DNA from: Bacillus vallismortis
Lineage (GTDB): Bacteria > Bacillota > Bacilli > Bacillales > Bacillaceae
Direction: 5' to 3'
DNA: 64,000 bases
Assembly: GCF_004116955.1 (NCBI RefSeq)
Contig: NZ_CP026362.1
Coordinates: 722,501-786,500 of the forward strand
The notes under the pieces were generated by a model. The model worked only from the letters and a program-made list of their open reading frames with translations, had not been told where the DNA came from and did not search any database. How positions within the stretch are numbered: position 1 is the first letter of the stretch; each line of letters starts with the position of its first letter. A program made the translations under genes and the position numbers. Below, piece by piece: positions 50,626 to 61,880 of this stretch.

Positions 50626-51138
50626 GTGAAACGATTCAGCACGGCGTATCTTTTGCTGGGCATTTTTTGCTCAGCCGCAGCATTTCTAATAGTTGCTCCT
50701 CCCCGTGCATTAGGAGCCGAAGTGGAGCACTATGAGCCGCTGCAGGTGCATGTGCAGCTTGAAAAAGTGTATTTGGACGGCGATGTCAGTATTGAGCATA
50801 AGCATGAAAAAGTGCTTTCTATGGATGATTTTTGGGCAGCTTATGCCGGCTGGACGCTTGTCGAACAAAAAAAGGGCTATGTACTCTTCCGGAAGCAAAT
50901 GGATGATATTTCTCCGCTCAGCAAGGTGAACGGGTATATCGGTGTATCGGATCATGGCGTGATTTCCACCTTTCATGGGCGGCCTGAGTCAGATTCCGAA
51001 CCGATTCAGTCTTTTTTTCAAATTGATTTAGAAAGGCTGGAGAGCCATATGCAAAAAAATCTGCTGAAAGGCATTCCATTTCGGACGAAAGCGGAGTTTG
51101 AGGACGTAATAGAACATATGAAGACATACAGCGGTTGA
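50626..51138 (+). CDS. bofC: BofC, forespore regulator of the sigma-K checkpoint
   Basis: BofC (170 aa) is secreted into the space between forespore membranes and restrains the SpoIVB protease, so delaying pro-sigma-K processing. It starts at GTG 50626 after AGAGGTG. A signal peptide is visible (KRFSTAYLLLGIFCSAAAFLI, cleavage near ALGA). The rest has no known enzyme motif. Its partners SpoIVFA and SpoIVFB are encoded elsewhere in this window. Confidence 0.95.
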   Translation: MKRFSTAYLLLGIFCSAAAFLIVAPPRALGAEVEHYEPLQVHVQLEKVYLDGDVSIEHKHEKVLSMDDFWAAYAGWTLVEQKKGYVLFRKQMDDISPLSKVNGYIGVSDHGVISTFHGRPESDSEPIQSFFQIDLERLESHMQKNLLKGIPFRTKAEFEDVIEHMKTYSG

Positions 51139-51152
51139 CGTCCGCTGATTGA

Positions 51153-51177
51153 AGACATGTATTCATGTCTTTTTTTT
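51153..51177 (+). terminator. Terminator after bofC
   Basis: AGACATG, loop TATT, CATGTCT plus a run of eight T. Confidence 0.85.
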
Positions 51178-51276
51178 CGTGAAAGAATGAGAGAGAAGCG
51201 AACGTATGTTAACTTTTCTATGAGACTTTGGCTGTTTTTATGGTACAATGAAGAACAGTCAAAGAGGTGAATTTGC

Positions 51277-51882
51277 GTGATCGAATTTGTAAAAGGGACG
51301 ATTGATTATGTATCTCCCCAATATATTGTGATAGAGAACGGCGGCATTGGCTATCAGATCTTCACGCCGAATCCGTTTATATACAAGGAGAGAAACAAAG
51401 AAACGATTTTTACGTACCATCATATCAGAGAGGATGCTTTTTCGCTCTACGGTTTTTCAACAAGAGAGGAGAAGGCGCTCTTTACAAAGCTGTTAAACGT
51501 GACCGGAATCGGTCCAAAAGGGGCACTCGCCATTTTAGGCTCAGGTGATCCGGGAGCGGTTATCCAAGCGATTGAAAATGAGGATGAAGCCTTTTTGGTC
51601 AAGTTTCCTGGTGTAGGAAAGAAAACCGCGCGCCAGATTATTCTTGATTTAAAAGGAAAGCTCGCTGATGTCGTGCCTGAAATGATTGAAAACCTGTTTA
51701 ATCATGAAGAAAGGCTTGAAAAGCAAACAGCAGAAACGGCTCTCGAAGAAGCGCTTGAGGCCCTCAGGGTTCTCGGTTACGCTGAAAAAGAAATCAAAAA
51801 GGTGCTTCCTCACTTAAACGAAGAAGCTGGGCTGACAACAGACCAATATGTGAAAAAAGCATTACAAAAACTATTGAAGTAA
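51277..51882 (+). CDS. ruvA: Holliday junction DNA-binding protein RuvA
   Basis: RuvA (201 aa) tetramers hold the four-way junction during branch migration. The GTG start follows AGAGGTG. It has the N-terminal OB fold, paired helix-hairpin-helix motifs ([14 protein letters not shown] and [14 protein letters not shown]), and the C-terminal RuvB-contact domain. ruvB follows after 10 nt. Confidence 0.97.
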   Translation: MIEFVKGTIDYVSPQYIVIENGGIGYQIFTPNPFIYKERNKETIFTYHHIREDAFSLYGFSTREEKALFTKLLNVTGIGPKGALAILGSGDPGAVIQAIENEDEAFLVKFPGVGKKTARQIILDLKGKLADVVPEMIENLFNHEERLEKQTAETALEEALEALRVLGYAEKEIKKVLPHLNEEAGLTTDQYVKKALQKLLK

Positions 51883-51892
51883 GGTGATGTTC

Positions 51893-52897
51893 ATGGATGA
51901 ACGGCTCGTCTCAAGTGAAGCAGACAACCATGAATCAATGATAGAGCAAAGTTTGAGGCCGCAAAATCTGGCGCAGTATATCGGGCAGCATAAGGTGAAA
52001 GAAAATTTGCGCGTATTTATAGACGCGGCAAAAATGAGACAGGAGACGCTGGATCATGTTCTTCTGTACGGGCCGCCGGGACTTGGGAAAACGACGCTTG
52101 CTTCCATTGTTGCCAATGAAATGGGAGTGGAATTGCGGACGACGTCAGGGCCTGCGATTGAAAGACCTGGTGATTTGGCTGCCATATTAACGGCACTGGA
52201 GCCAGGTGATGTATTATTTATTGATGAAATACATAGGCTCCACAGATCGATTGAAGAGGTGCTATATCCTGCGATGGAAGACTTTTGTCTGGATATTGTG
52301 ATCGGTAAAGGCCCCTCTGCCCGCTCCGTCCGGCTCGACTTGCCGCCTTTTACGCTGGTAGGCGCCACGACGAGGGTAGGGCTTTTGACGGCGCCGTTAA
52401 GAGATCGATTCGGCGTGATGTCGCGCCTTGAATACTATACGCAAGAAGAGCTTGCGGACATTGTCACAAGAACAGCTGACGTATTCGAGGTTGAGATTGA
52501 TAACCCGTCTGCTCTCGAAATCGCGAGAAGATCGAGAGGGACGCCCCGCGTAGCGAACCGCCTGCTGAGAAGGGTCCGCGATTTTGCCCAGGTGCTGGGT
52601 GACAGCCGGATTACGGAAGAGATTTCGCAGGATGCGCTGGAGCGGCTTCAGGTTGACCGTCTCGGTTTGGACCATATTGACCACAAGCTCCTGATGGGCA
52701 TGATCGAAAAGTTTAACGGAGGCCCTGTGGGTCTTGATACCATTTCAGCCACGATCGGCGAAGAACCGCATACGATTGAAGACGTATACGAGCCGTATCT
52801 GCTGCAAATTGGTTTTATCCAAAGAACGCCGCGTGGAAGGATCGTGACACCGGCCGTTTATCATCACTTCCAAATGGAGGCTCCCCGATATGACTGA
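51893..52897 (+). CDS. ruvB: Holliday junction helicase RuvB
   Basis: RuvB (334 aa) is the AAA+ motor that drives branch migration. Walker A is GPPGLGKT, Walker [10 protein letters not shown], sensor-1 GATTRVG. ATG 51893 follows AAGGTGATG. A winged-helix C-terminus ends in FQMEAPRYD. Its end overlaps the next small gene by 8 nt. Confidence 0.97.
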   Translation: MDERLVSSEADNHESMIEQSLRPQNLAQYIGQHKVKENLRVFIDAAKMRQETLDHVLLYGPPGLGKTTLASIVANEMGVELRTTSGPAIERPGDLAAILTALEPGDVLFIDEIHRLHRSIEEVLYPAMEDFCLDIVIGKGPSARSVRLDLPPFTLVGATTRVGLLTAPLRDRFGVMSRLEYYTQEELADIVTRTADVFEVEIDNPSALEIARRSRGTPRVANRLLRRVRDFAQVLGDSRITEEISQDALERLQVDRLGLDHIDHKLLMGMIEKFNGGPVGLDTISATIGEEPHTIEDVYEPYLLQIGFIQRTPRGRIVTPAVYHHFQMEAPRYD

Positions 52898-53090
52898 ATT
52901 CCCTAAGATCATTATGATTCTTGGTGCTGTTATGCTTATCATCGGAGCAGTGTTGCATGTTGTCGGCAAGATGCCGGGAGATATTTTTGTGAAAAAGGGA
53001 AATGTCACGTTTTTCTTCCCGGTTGTCACTTGTATCATCATAAGTGTGGTATTATCAATTTTGCTTACTCTTTTCGGCAGAATGAAATAA
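52890..53090 (+). CDS. Small DUF2905-type membrane protein
   Basis: This 66-aa protein has two hydrophobic segments around the conserved stretch [13 protein letters not shown], typical of the DUF2905 family. It overlaps ruvB by 8 nt and precedes queA by 29 nt, so it is part of the ruvAB-queA-tgt-yajC transcript. I recall the B. subtilis counterpart as yrzS but am not sure of the name. The function is unknown. Confidence 0.88.
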   Translation: MTEFPKIIMILGAVMLIIGAVLHVVGKMPGDIFVKKGNVTFFFPVVTCIIISVVLSILLTLFGRMK

Positions 53091-53119
53091 CAAAAGACTA
53101 GAATAAAGGTGAAATCATC

Positions 53120-54148
53120 ATGAAAGTCGATTTATTTGATTTTGAATTACCGGAACGTTTAATTGCACAAGTGCCGTTGGAACAGCGTGATGCTTCAAGG
53201 CTGATGGTGCTTGATAAACATACGGGAGAGCTGACTGACAGCTCGTTTAAGCATATTATCAGCTTCTTTAAAGAAGGAGATTGCCTTGTGCTGAACAATA
53301 CCCGTGTGCTCCCGGCGCGGTTATTCGGAACAAAAGAGGATACCGGCGCGAAAGTGGAACTTCTTTTGCTCAAACAAGAAGCTGGTGACAAGTGGGAAAC
53401 GCTTGTCAAACCGGCGAAACGGGTGAAAAAGGGAACCGTAGTGACGTTTGGAGACGGAAGATTAAAGGCAGTCTGTACGGATGAGCTTGAGCATGGCGGC
53501 AGAAAAGTAGAATTTCAATATGAAGGCATTTTCTATGAGGTGCTGGAATCCCTTGGAGAGATGCCGCTCCCACCATATATCAAAGAACAGCTTGATGACA
53601 GAGAGCGCTACCAAACAGTGTTTTCAAAAGAAATCGGCTCTGCCGCAGCGCCTACTGCAGGCCTTCACTTCACGGAAGAAATCTTGCAGCAATTGAAAGA
53701 CAAAGGTGTGCAAATTGAGTTCATCACTCTTCACGTAGGCCTTGGAACGTTTCGCCCTGTGAGTGCCGATGACGTTGAAGAGCATAATATGCATGCAGAG
53801 TTTTATCAAATGTCAGAAGAAACGGCTGCGGCTTTAAACAAAGTAAGGGAAAAGGGCGGCCGAATCATTTCCGTCGGCACGACTTCGACACGCACGCTTG
53901 AAACGATTGCCGGGGAGCATGACGGACAATTTAAAGCATCAAGCGGCTGGACATCTATCTTTATTTATCCGGGCTATGAATTTAAAGCCATTGACGGAAT
54001 GATTACAAACTTCCATTTGCCTAAATCGTCATTGATTATGCTGGTCAGTGCGCTTGCGGGAAGAGAAAACGTTCTGCGCGCCTATAACCATGCGGTGGAA
54101 GAGGAATACCGTTTCTTCAGCTTCGGAGACGCGATGCTGATTCTATAA
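53120..54148 (+). CDS. queA: S-adenosylmethionine:tRNA ribosyltransferase-isomerase QueA
   Basis: QueA (342 aa) transfers the ribosyl part of SAM to preQ1 in tRNA to make epoxyqueuosine. Recognisable family segments are [17 protein letters not shown] at the N-terminus, [11 protein letters not shown], and the [14 protein letters not shown] [10 protein letters not shown]. It is paired with tgt, the preceding step in the same pathway. Confidence 0.97.
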   Translation: MKVDLFDFELPERLIAQVPLEQRDASRLMVLDKHTGELTDSSFKHIISFFKEGDCLVLNNTRVLPARLFGTKEDTGAKVELLLLKQEAGDKWETLVKPAKRVKKGTVVTFGDGRLKAVCTDELEHGGRKVEFQYEGIFYEVLESLGEMPLPPYIKEQLDDRERYQTVFSKEIGSAAAPTAGLHFTEEILQQLKDKGVQIEFITLHVGLGTFRPVSADDVEEHNMHAEFYQMSEETAAALNKVREKGGRIISVGTTSTRTLETIAGEHDGQFKASSGWTSIFIYPGYEFKAIDGMITNFHLPKSSLIMLVSALAGRENVLRAYNHAVEEEYRFFSFGDAMLIL

Positions 54149-54153
54149 TTTGA

Positions 54154-55320
<1,167 letters not shown>

Positions 55321-55360
55321 ATAAAAATTAATCACTGGCTTACAGAAAGGGGTGAAAATT

Positions 55361-55627
55361 ATGACAGGCACTTTAGGTACATTGGTTCCTATTATTTTAA
55401 TGTTTGCGGTCCTTTATTTCTTGCTGATTCGTCCTCAGCAAAAACAGCAAAAGGCTGTGCGCCAAATGCAGGAGGAACTGAAAAAAGGCGATTCAGTAGT
55501 GACAATCGGGGGATTGCACGGCACTGTTGACTCTATCGACGAAAGCAAAGTCGTCATTAAGACTGGTGAAAACACACGTCTAACGTTCGACCGCCGCGCG
55601 ATCAGAGAAGTTTCTGCTGCTGAATAA
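55361..55627 (+). CDS. yajC: Sec preprotein translocase accessory subunit YajC (YrbF)
   Basis: YajC (88 aa) is a single-pass membrane protein associated with SecDF. It has an N-terminal membrane segment (about 7-23, LVPIILMFAVLYFLLI), then the family motif RPQQKQQKAVRQM and a small domain (GDSVVTIGGLHGTV). ATG 55361 follows AAAGGGGTG. The partner secDF is about 3 kb downstream. Confidence 0.94.
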   Translation: MTGTLGTLVPIILMFAVLYFLLIRPQQKQQKAVRQMQEELKKGDSVVTIGGLHGTVDSIDESKVVIKTGENTRLTFDRRAIREVSAAE

Positions 55628-55654
55628 CAGCAGGAGCTATACATAGCAAACAAA

Positions 55655-55683
55655 AAAAGAGCGGATGATTCCGCTCTTTTTTA
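55655..55683. terminator. Bidirectional terminator between yajC and yrzE
   Basis: AAAAGAGCGG, loop ATGATT, CCGCTCTTTT with A and T tracts on both sides. Confidence 0.85.
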
Positions 55684-56070
55684 TGTGGAAGACCTGTTTC
55701 CCCTCATATTCACGCCGAAAATCCCGCCCAGCATGCAGACCCCTAAAAATCCTAGATGGTAAAGCAGCTGCTCCGCTGTAAATGTTATTCCGAACCCTAA
55801 ATACTGAAACAACAAAATAATCACTGAAAAGCTTAAGGCAGTCAACGCCCCGATCATCCAGCCTCTTTCCTTCCCTTTTCCTCCTGAGATAAACCCGCCG
55901 ATGAATAAAGATAGAAATGAGATGGCGGTGATCAGCCAGTTAAATGACGACTCTTCAAGCGAGGTTGCCGTCAGTAAAAGTGAAACGGCTAAGCTCGTCA
56001 GAAGCATGGCTGAGAAAATGGCGATTAAGCCGTAAAGAATGCCTTTTCCAACTTGTTTCGTTTCCTCCAT
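55681..56070 (-). CDS. yrzE: YrzE, four-segment membrane protein (TIGR04086-type)
   Basis: This 129-aa protein has four hydrophobic segments and a Gly-rich loop GGFISGGKGKERG, typical of a Bacillus membrane family of unknown function. I chose the start MEETKQVGKGILYG (ATG 56070 after GAGGAGA); a longer frame upstream adds 21 residues without conservation. It is convergent with yajC and divergent from yrbG. Confidence 0.85.
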   Translation of the reverse strand: MEETKQVGKGILYGLIAIFSAMLLTSLAVSLLLTATSLEESSFNWLITAISFLSLFIGGFISGGKGKERGWMIGALTALSFSVIILLFQYLGFGITFTAEQLLYHLGFLGVCMLGGIFGVNMRGNRSST

Positions 56071-56266
56071 GAATGTCTCCTCTCTGCCTGTATGTAAAGG
56101 CCTCTGTTCTTTTTGAACAAAGCTATCAGACATGCTGATGGCTCGTCTTTGTAAAAATGTATTCCCTTATCCCGATAATTAGACGTAAAAGCTTTATGAA
56201 ATCGATTTGTTCATCTTACATAATTTGTTCGTTTTGTTGCATCCTATGGTGAGTTGGAGGTGTAAT

Positions 56267-56923
56267 ATGGAAGAGCTTCTCACTATTACGATTCGCACGA
56301 TTATATTGTATTTTGTGATATTGGTCATTTTTCGTTTTATGGGCAAACGGGAGATCGGGGAGCTTAGCATTTTAGACCTCGTTGTCTTTATCATGATGGC
56401 TGAAATTGCCGTTTTAGCGATAGAAAACGTAGAAGATCATCTATTTCACACCATTTTGCCAATGCTTGTCTTAATGATTATTCAAGTGACATTCGCATAC
56501 TTTTCTTTAAAAAACCGAAAAATCCGCCAGCTTCTGGACGGCAAGCCGACGATTATTATTAAATATGGAAAAATTGACGAAGACGCAATGAAATCACAGC
56601 GTTATAATTTTGATGATTTAATGGTTCAGCTCAGAGAAAATAATATCGACAGAGTAGCTGATGTATCATTTGCCATTTTGGAGCCGTCAGGCAAACTGAC
56701 AGTTGTCAAAAAAGAAAAGAGCGGCGAGCATCGGCAGCTCGAAATGCCGCTCATTATAGACGGAGCTATCCAAACAGAAAACCTGTCCAGAATCGGTAAA
56801 GATAAGCAATGGCTGCTTGATAAATTAAGAAAACACGGATATACAAATTGTTCAGAGATTTCATTCTGCTCGTTTACTGACGGAGAATTATTTATTGATG
56901 AAAAAGATGGGCCTCGCACGTGA
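56267..56923 (+). CDS. yrbG: YrbG, DUF421/YetF-family membrane protein
   Basis: This 218-aa protein has three N-terminal membrane segments and a cytoplasmic DUF421 domain. The family motifs [22 protein letters not shown] and [16 protein letters not shown] are clear. DUF421 proteins include YetF and spore-germination-related SpoVA-region genes; the role of YrbG is unknown. ATG 56267 follows TTGGAGGTG. It converges on spoVB with only 3 nt between stops. Confidence 0.92.
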   Translation: MEELLTITIRTIILYFVILVIFRFMGKREIGELSILDLVVFIMMAEIAVLAIENVEDHLFHTILPMLVLMIIQVTFAYFSLKNRKIRQLLDGKPTIIIKYGKIDEDAMKSQRYNFDDLMVQLRENNIDRVADVSFAILEPSGKLTVVKKEKSGEHRQLEMPLIIDGAIQTENLSRIGKDKQWLLDKLRKHGYTNCSEISFCSFTDGELFIDEKDGPRT

Positions 56924-56924
56924 G

Positions 56925-56954
56925 CATTATCGGACGATCAGCCGTCCGATAATG
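56925..56954. repeat. Perfect 12-bp palindrome at the yrbG/spoVB junction
   Basis: CATTATCGGACG, loop ATCAGC, CGTCCGATAATG lies across the spoVB stop codon and encodes its last residues. No T-run follows on either strand, so it is not a classical intrinsic terminator. Confidence 0.7.
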
Positions 56955-58483
56955 GGAATGCGGCGAAGCTCATCTTTTTTAATTAAACGGAAAATAAGCA
57001 GGAGGACGATATAGACGGCAACGCTCATCACAATCCATCCGGCGACATTCACAACTTCGGACGCGCCAAAGGTTACATATTGTTTGATAGCGGAGCTGAT
57101 GAATCCGCATACCACAATCACAGCGAAACTGAGCGCATATTCCTTGATTTTGATACTGATTGGCAGCACCTTGCTCACTGTTGCCGCATGCAAAAGCGTA
57201 ACGAGCACCATGCCTGTTACGATGGCTAATGCCGCGCCCATTATGCCGAGGGACGGTCTGGTGGCAAGGACGAAAATAAGACCCGTTTTGACAAGGGCCC
57301 CGATTAAGCTGTTCATCATCGCAGCGCCCGCTAAATTAAGCGCCTGCAGCACAGCTTGAAGAGGGCCTTGAAAATAATATAGCAAAAAAAACGGGGCCAT
57401 GACTTTGATAAATACAGCTGCGCCTGAGGAACCATACATCACCCTCATCAGCTCATCCGCAAATACATACAAAATGACAACTGCAATCCCCCCGCTGAGC
57501 AGGCACAGACGCATTGCCTGCTCCAGCCTGTATTCCACCACCTGCAGTTTTTTCTGTTCCATTCCTTCACTGATCGCAGGAACAAGTGCAGTCGACAAAG
57601 AATATGTAATAAAGCTGGGCAGAGTCAATAGCGTCATGGCAAAGCCGGTCAGCTCCCCGTATTGCTTCGTGGCGGCAACTGTCGCTACGCCGGCGATGGC
57701 AAGGCTTTGAGCGACGACAATCGGCTCGAAAAACCAAGAGAGGTTGCCGATAAAGCGGCTTCCCGTCGTAGGAAGGGATACGCTCATTAATTGGGTGAAG
57801 GTTTGTTTGCCGTTTTTAATGGATTGGAAAAAATGCTTTCTGATTTTGATTGTTTTTTTATACTTAAAGCAAACAAACAAATAAAGGAGTGACGCCAGCT
57901 CACCTGCGACTGAAGATATCATTGCCCCTGCTGCGGCATATTCAATTCCGTAAGGGAGAAAAATCGTCGTGCATACAGCGACAAGTGAAATGCGGACGAC
58001 CTGTTCAAGAACTTGTGACACGGCTAGCGGGTTCATATTCTGTTTTCCTTGAAAGTATCCCCTGAGTACACTGGATATGGCAATGATCGGCACAACCGGC
58101 GTAATGGCCAGAAGCGGGTACAGTGTTCTCTTATCTGTCAGCATCGTTTCCGCCATAACCGGGGCGAAAAATAAAAACAGCGGTGTAAAGATTAGGCTGA
58201 GCACTCCTGTGATGGTCAGTGACATGACTAAAATATTTTTTGTTTTTTGATGATCTCCGCGCGCGCTGGCTTCAGCCACAAGCTTGCTGATCGCGACCGG
58301 AAGACCGAATTGAGTTAATGTAGTAGCCAAGAAAAAGGTCGGCGCCGCCATCATGTAAAGCCCGACTCCTTCTTCACCGATAAACCGGGCGATCACCACC
58401 CGGTTGACAAAACCGAGCATTCTTGTAACCATTCCTGCAGCGATCAGGATAAGAGTGCCCCTTAAAAACGTCTGTTTCGCCAT
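56927..58483 (-). CDS. spoVB: SpoVB, MOP-family membrane flippase-like protein for spore cortex
   Basis: SpoVB (518 aa) is a 14-segment membrane protein of the MurJ/Wzx (MATE/MOP) superfamily, needed for spore cortex synthesis and probably a lipid-II flippase. Family segments include TLTQFGLPVAISKLVAEA and GYFQGKQNMNPLAVSQVLEQ. I chose ATG 58483 (MAKQTFLRGTL) after GGGGG. AT-rich elements upstream (GATATAA and TATATGAT on the minus strand) could form a sigma-E promoter. It converges on yrbG. Confidence 0.95.
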   Translation of the reverse strand: MAKQTFLRGTLILIAAGMVTRMLGFVNRVVIARFIGEEGVGLYMMAAPTFFLATTLTQFGLPVAISKLVAEASARGDHQKTKNILVMSLTITGVLSLIFTPLFLFFAPVMAETMLTDKRTLYPLLAITPVVPIIAISSVLRGYFQGKQNMNPLAVSQVLEQVVRISLVAVCTTIFLPYGIEYAAAGAMISSVAGELASLLYLFVCFKYKKTIKIRKHFFQSIKNGKQTFTQLMSVSLPTTGSRFIGNLSWFFEPIVVAQSLAIAGVATVAATKQYGELTGFAMTLLTLPSFITYSLSTALVPAISEGMEQKKLQVVEYRLEQAMRLCLLSGGIAVVILYVFADELMRVMYGSSGAAVFIKVMAPFFLLYYFQGPLQAVLQALNLAGAAMMNSLIGALVKTGLIFVLATRPSLGIMGAALAIVTGMVLVTLLHAATVSKVLPISIKIKEYALSFAVIVVCGFISSAIKQYVTFGASEVVNVAGWIVMSVAVYIVLLLIFRLIKKDELRRIPIIGRLIVR

Positions 58484-58599
58484 TTTTACCCCCTGCCTTC
58501 TCAAACTACCTGTAATCATATACAATAAAGATATGCGTTTATATCGTCCAAGCATGACAAGTCTTCTTGAAAAACAATAAAAAAAGGAGCGTGGAATTC

Positions 58600-58896
58600 A
58601 TGGAGAAGCATCCCGCCGATCTATATAAAGACCACGTCAGGCCGTTTCTTCGCAGCAAATTGGAAGAGTTTAAGATTCTCGGATATGATGATGTTGAACT
58701 CGAAAGTTTGTGGTCGTACTTAACAGATAAGAAGTGGAAAAAGAAAACGGAACTGCACATTTATGAACTGACAAGCGATATTTTATCAGTGAAAATTGGC
58801 GAATTTATGAACTATGCAACTGTTGAGTCGTTTAAAACGTCTAATTGGCTGGGCAGTGAAGAAGGCCAGGAAGCATTGGAAGAACTGCTGAGATAG
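58600..58896 (+). CDS. comN: ComN, post-transcriptional regulator of comE (YrzD)
   Basis: This 98-aa acidic helical protein matches YrzD/ComN of B. subtilis. ComN is known to act on comE operon expression after transcription initiation and to localise via DivIVA. ATG 58600 follows AAAAGGAG. No nucleic-acid-binding motif is obvious. It lies 38 nt before secDF on the same strand. Confidence 0.85.
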   Translation: MEKHPADLYKDHVRPFLRSKLEEFKILGYDDVELESLWSYLTDKKWKKKTELHIYELTSDILSVKIGEFMNYATVESFKTSNWLGSEEGQEALEELLR

Positions 58897-58934
58897 CAGG
58901 CTGATTCACATAGGTTTAAGGGAGGATATACATA

Positions 58935-61148
58935 ATGAAAAAAGGGCGCTTGATTGCGTTTTTCCTTCTCGTTTTATTGATTGGCACGGGCTTAGGCTAC
59001 TTTACGAAGCCTGCGGCTAACAATATTACGTTAGGATTGGATTTGCAAGGCGGATTTGAGGTGCTGTATGATGTACAGCCCGTAAAAAAAGGTGACAAAA
59101 TCACAAAAGACGTTCTGGTCAGCACAGTAGAGGCGTTGAACCGCAGGGCCAATGTTCTCGGTGTCAGCGAACCGAACATTCAAATCGAAGGGAATAACCG
59201 GATTCGCGTTCAGCTCGCTGGGGTGACAAACCAAAACAGAGCACGTGAAATCTTAGCCACTGAAGCTCAGCTTTCTTTCAGGGATACAAATGATAAAGAA
59301 TTGCTGAATGGCTCTGACCTCGTCGAAAACGGGGCTAAACAAACATATGACGCCAAAACAAATGAACCCATTGTCAGCATTAAACTGAAAGACGCTGATA
59401 AATTCGGCGAAGTGACTAAAAAAGTCATGAACATGGCGCCAAACAATCAGCTTGTCATTTGGATGGATTACGAAAAAGGAGACTCCTTTAGAAAAGAAGT
59501 TCAAAAAGAGCATCCCAAGTATGTATCTGCTCCAAATGTAAGCCAAGAATTAAACACAAAAGATGTTACAATTGAAGGTCAATTTACGGTTCAAGAAGCG
59601 AAAGATCTCGCAAGCATTTTAAACGCCGGCGCGCTTCCTGTAAAACTGACTGAAAAATATTCAACATCAGTAGGAGCACAATTTGGACAGCAGGCGCTGC
59701 AGGATACGGTGTTTGCAGGCATTATCGGAATCGCAATTATTTTCTTATTTATGCTTTTCTATTATCGCCTGCCTGGATTTATCGCAGTGATTACGCTGTC
59801 GGTTTACATCTATATTACACTCCAGGTCTTTGACTGGATGAATGCTGTACTCACACTTCCGGGAATTGCCGCGCTCATATTAGGTGTCGGGATGGCTGTT
59901 GATGCAAATATCATCACCTATGAACGGATTAAAGAGGAACTTAAGCTAGGAAAGTCGGTCCGCTCTGCCTTTCGTTCAGGAAACAGACGGTCGTTCGCGA
60001 CGATTCTTGACGCCAATATTACAACGATCATTGCGGCGGTTGTGCTCTTCATCTTTGGGACAAGCTCTGTAAAAGGGTTTGCGACAATGTTGATCCTGTC
60101 GATTTTGACAAGCTTTATCACAGCGGTTTTCTTATCAAGATTTTTGCTGTCGCTACTTGTGGAAAGCAGATGGTTTGATCGGAAAAAAGGCTGGTTCGGC
60201 GTCAAAAAGAAACATATCATGGATATTCAGCATACAGATGAAAATACCGAACCGTATACGCCGTTCCAAAAATGGGACTTCACAAGCAAGCGTAAATTTT
60301 TCCTCATATTCTCCAGTGCCATCACTGTTATAGGAATTATTATTTTGCTCGTGTTTAAGCTGAATCTGGGCATTGATTTTGCAAGCGGCTCACGGATTGA
60401 AGTGCAAAGCGAACATAAGCTGACCACAGAGCAGGTGGAGAAAGACTTTGCATCAATTGGGATGGACCCTGATACAATTGTACTTTCTGGTGACAAAAGC
60501 AATATCGGGGTTGCGCGTTTTGTCGGAGTGCCAGATAAAGAAACGATTGCCGAAGTAAAAACGTACTTCAAAGACAAATACGGGACAGAGCCGAATGTCA
60601 GCACAGTTTCACCGACAGTCGGTAAAGAGCTCGCGAGAAATGCCCTGTACGCAGTCGCGATCGCTTCTATCTGTATCATCATTTACGTTTCGATCCGGTT
60701 TGAATATAAAATGGCGATTGCCGCTATTGCTTCGCTGCTGTATGACGCTTTCTTCATCCTTACCATTTTCAGCATGACAAGGCTGGAAGTAGATGTTACG
60801 TTTATTGCCGCCGTCCTGACGATTATCGGATATTCGATAAACGATACAATTGTTACATTTGACAGGATTCGCGAGCATATGAAAAAACGCAAGCCGAAAA
60901 CATTTGCTGACCTGAAACATATCGTAAACTTAAGCCTGCAGCAAACCTTTACGCGTTCAGTAAATACGGTACTGACTGTAGTGATTGTTGTAGTGGCGCT
61001 GTTGATTTTTGGAGCGGCTTCTATTACGAACTTCTCAGTCGCACTGTTAATCGGGCTGTTGACAGGTGTATATTCATCCCTATACATCGCCGCGCAAATT
61101 TGGCTTGTATGGAAAGGGAAAGAACTGAAAAAAGATTCGATTCAATAA
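58935..61148 (+). CDS. secDF: SecDF, fused protein-export membrane subunit
   Basis: SecDF (737 aa) is the natural fusion of SecD and SecF that uses proton flow to aid late steps of Sec export. It has 12 membrane segments, two large outside domains, and the duplicated RND-type motifs GVGMAVDANIITYERIKEE (SecD half) and GYSINDTIVTFDRIRE (SecF half). The SecD hallmark GLDLQGGFEVLYDV and SecF hallmark GIDFASGSRIEV are present. GGGAGG precedes ATG. Confidence 0.98.
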   Translation: MKKGRLIAFFLLVLLIGTGLGYFTKPAANNITLGLDLQGGFEVLYDVQPVKKGDKITKDVLVSTVEALNRRANVLGVSEPNIQIEGNNRIRVQLAGVTNQNRAREILATEAQLSFRDTNDKELLNGSDLVENGAKQTYDAKTNEPIVSIKLKDADKFGEVTKKVMNMAPNNQLVIWMDYEKGDSFRKEVQKEHPKYVSAPNVSQELNTKDVTIEGQFTVQEAKDLASILNAGALPVKLTEKYSTSVGAQFGQQALQDTVFAGIIGIAIIFLFMLFYYRLPGFIAVITLSVYIYITLQVFDWMNAVLTLPGIAALILGVGMAVDANIITYERIKEELKLGKSVRSAFRSGNRRSFATILDANITTIIAAVVLFIFGTSSVKGFATMLILSILTSFITAVFLSRFLLSLLVESRWFDRKKGWFGVKKKHIMDIQHTDENTEPYTPFQKWDFTSKRKFFLIFSSAITVIGIIILLVFKLNLGIDFASGSRIEVQSEHKLTTEQVEKDFASIGMDPDTIVLSGDKSNIGVARFVGVPDKETIAEVKTYFKDKYGTEPNVSTVSPTVGKELARNALYAVAIASICIIIYVSIRFEYKMAIAAIASLLYDAFFILTIFSMTRLEVDVTFIAAVLTIIGYSINDTIVTFDRIREHMKKRKPKTFADLKHIVNLSLQQTFTRSVNTVLTVVIVVVALLIFGAASITNFSVALLIGLLTGVYSSLYIAAQIWLVWKGKELKKDSIQ

Positions 61149-61156
61149 AAAAGTGT

Positions 61157-61189
61157 CAGGCTGTCCTTTGCTGGGCAGCCTGTTTTTTT
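61157..61189 (+). terminator. Terminator after secDF
   Basis: CAGGCTGTCC and GGGCAGCCTG enclose TTTGCT, followed by seven T. Confidence 0.85.
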
Positions 61190-61306
61190 GAAGTTTCATT
61201 GAACTTAAAATAGACATTTGCTATAATGACATGCGCTTACATTTACACATATAAATGGTGTTAAAAAGTATGTGGCTGGTTTTCAGATATGTGGGAGGGT
61301 TTATAT

Positions 61307-61804
61307 ATGAGGGTTCGTGAATCAGTGTTGCCGGGCATCGGGCATAAAGTGGAAATCATCACGAGAAACCGCGATAAAATTTCAATTATTATTCATCATG
61401 ACGGCCGGAGAGAGCTGTACTATTTTGATGAAAATGATCATGAAGAATGTGTTGCCTCGGTGCAATTTGATGACGCTGAAGCCAGGCAAATTTCTGCCAT
61501 TCTGGGCGGAATGGCATATAAACCAAAAGCATTGGAAAGCGTCGAGGCAGCCCTTAATGATTTAATTATAGAGTGGTGTAAAGCAGAGGTTGGAGCGCCT
61601 GCCATTCATCATACAATCGGTGATTTGAATGCAGGGCAGGAATATCATGTGACCATCATTGCGATTATTAAGAAGAATCAGGAAAAACAATTGAATCCGA
61701 GATCGGCAACCGTCATTGATGAAGGAGATACCCTTGTGATTTCCGGTGAGAGAAACGGACTGAAGAGGCTGATCCGGGAAAAGTTAACCGCAAATGAGGC
61801 TTGA
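61307..61804 (+). CDS. yrvC: YrvC, RCK_C (TrkA-C) domain protein
   Basis: This 165-aa protein has an N-terminal region of about 80 residues and a C-terminal RCK_C domain (about 85-163, ending TLVISGERNGLKRLI). Related KhtT-type proteins regulate K+/H+ antiporters by binding small ligands. The usual antiporter gene is not next to it here, and the frame is followed by yrvD instead. ATG 61307 follows GGGAGGG. Role in ion transport is inferred from the domain. Confidence 0.88.
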   Translation: MRVRESVLPGIGHKVEIITRNRDKISIIIHHDGRRELYYFDENDHEECVASVQFDDAEARQISAILGGMAYKPKALESVEAALNDLIIEWCKAEVGAPAIHHTIGDLNAGQEYHVTIIAIIKKNQEKQLNPRSATVIDEGDTLVISGERNGLKRLIREKLTANEA

Positions 61805-61818
61805 CCTAGCGTCAAGCC
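61798..61818 (+). repeat. Hairpin at the yrvC stop
   Basis: GGCTTGAC, loop CTAGC, GTCAAGCC is a perfect 8-bp stem overlapping the yrvC stop. No T-run follows. A third related copy (GCCTTGAC) occurs 15 nt later. Confidence 0.5.
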
Positions 61819-61880
61819 ATGTTTAAAACAAGCCTTGACAGGGAAAGTTACCTAATAATGTGAAGTTTGGGGGAAAGAGA

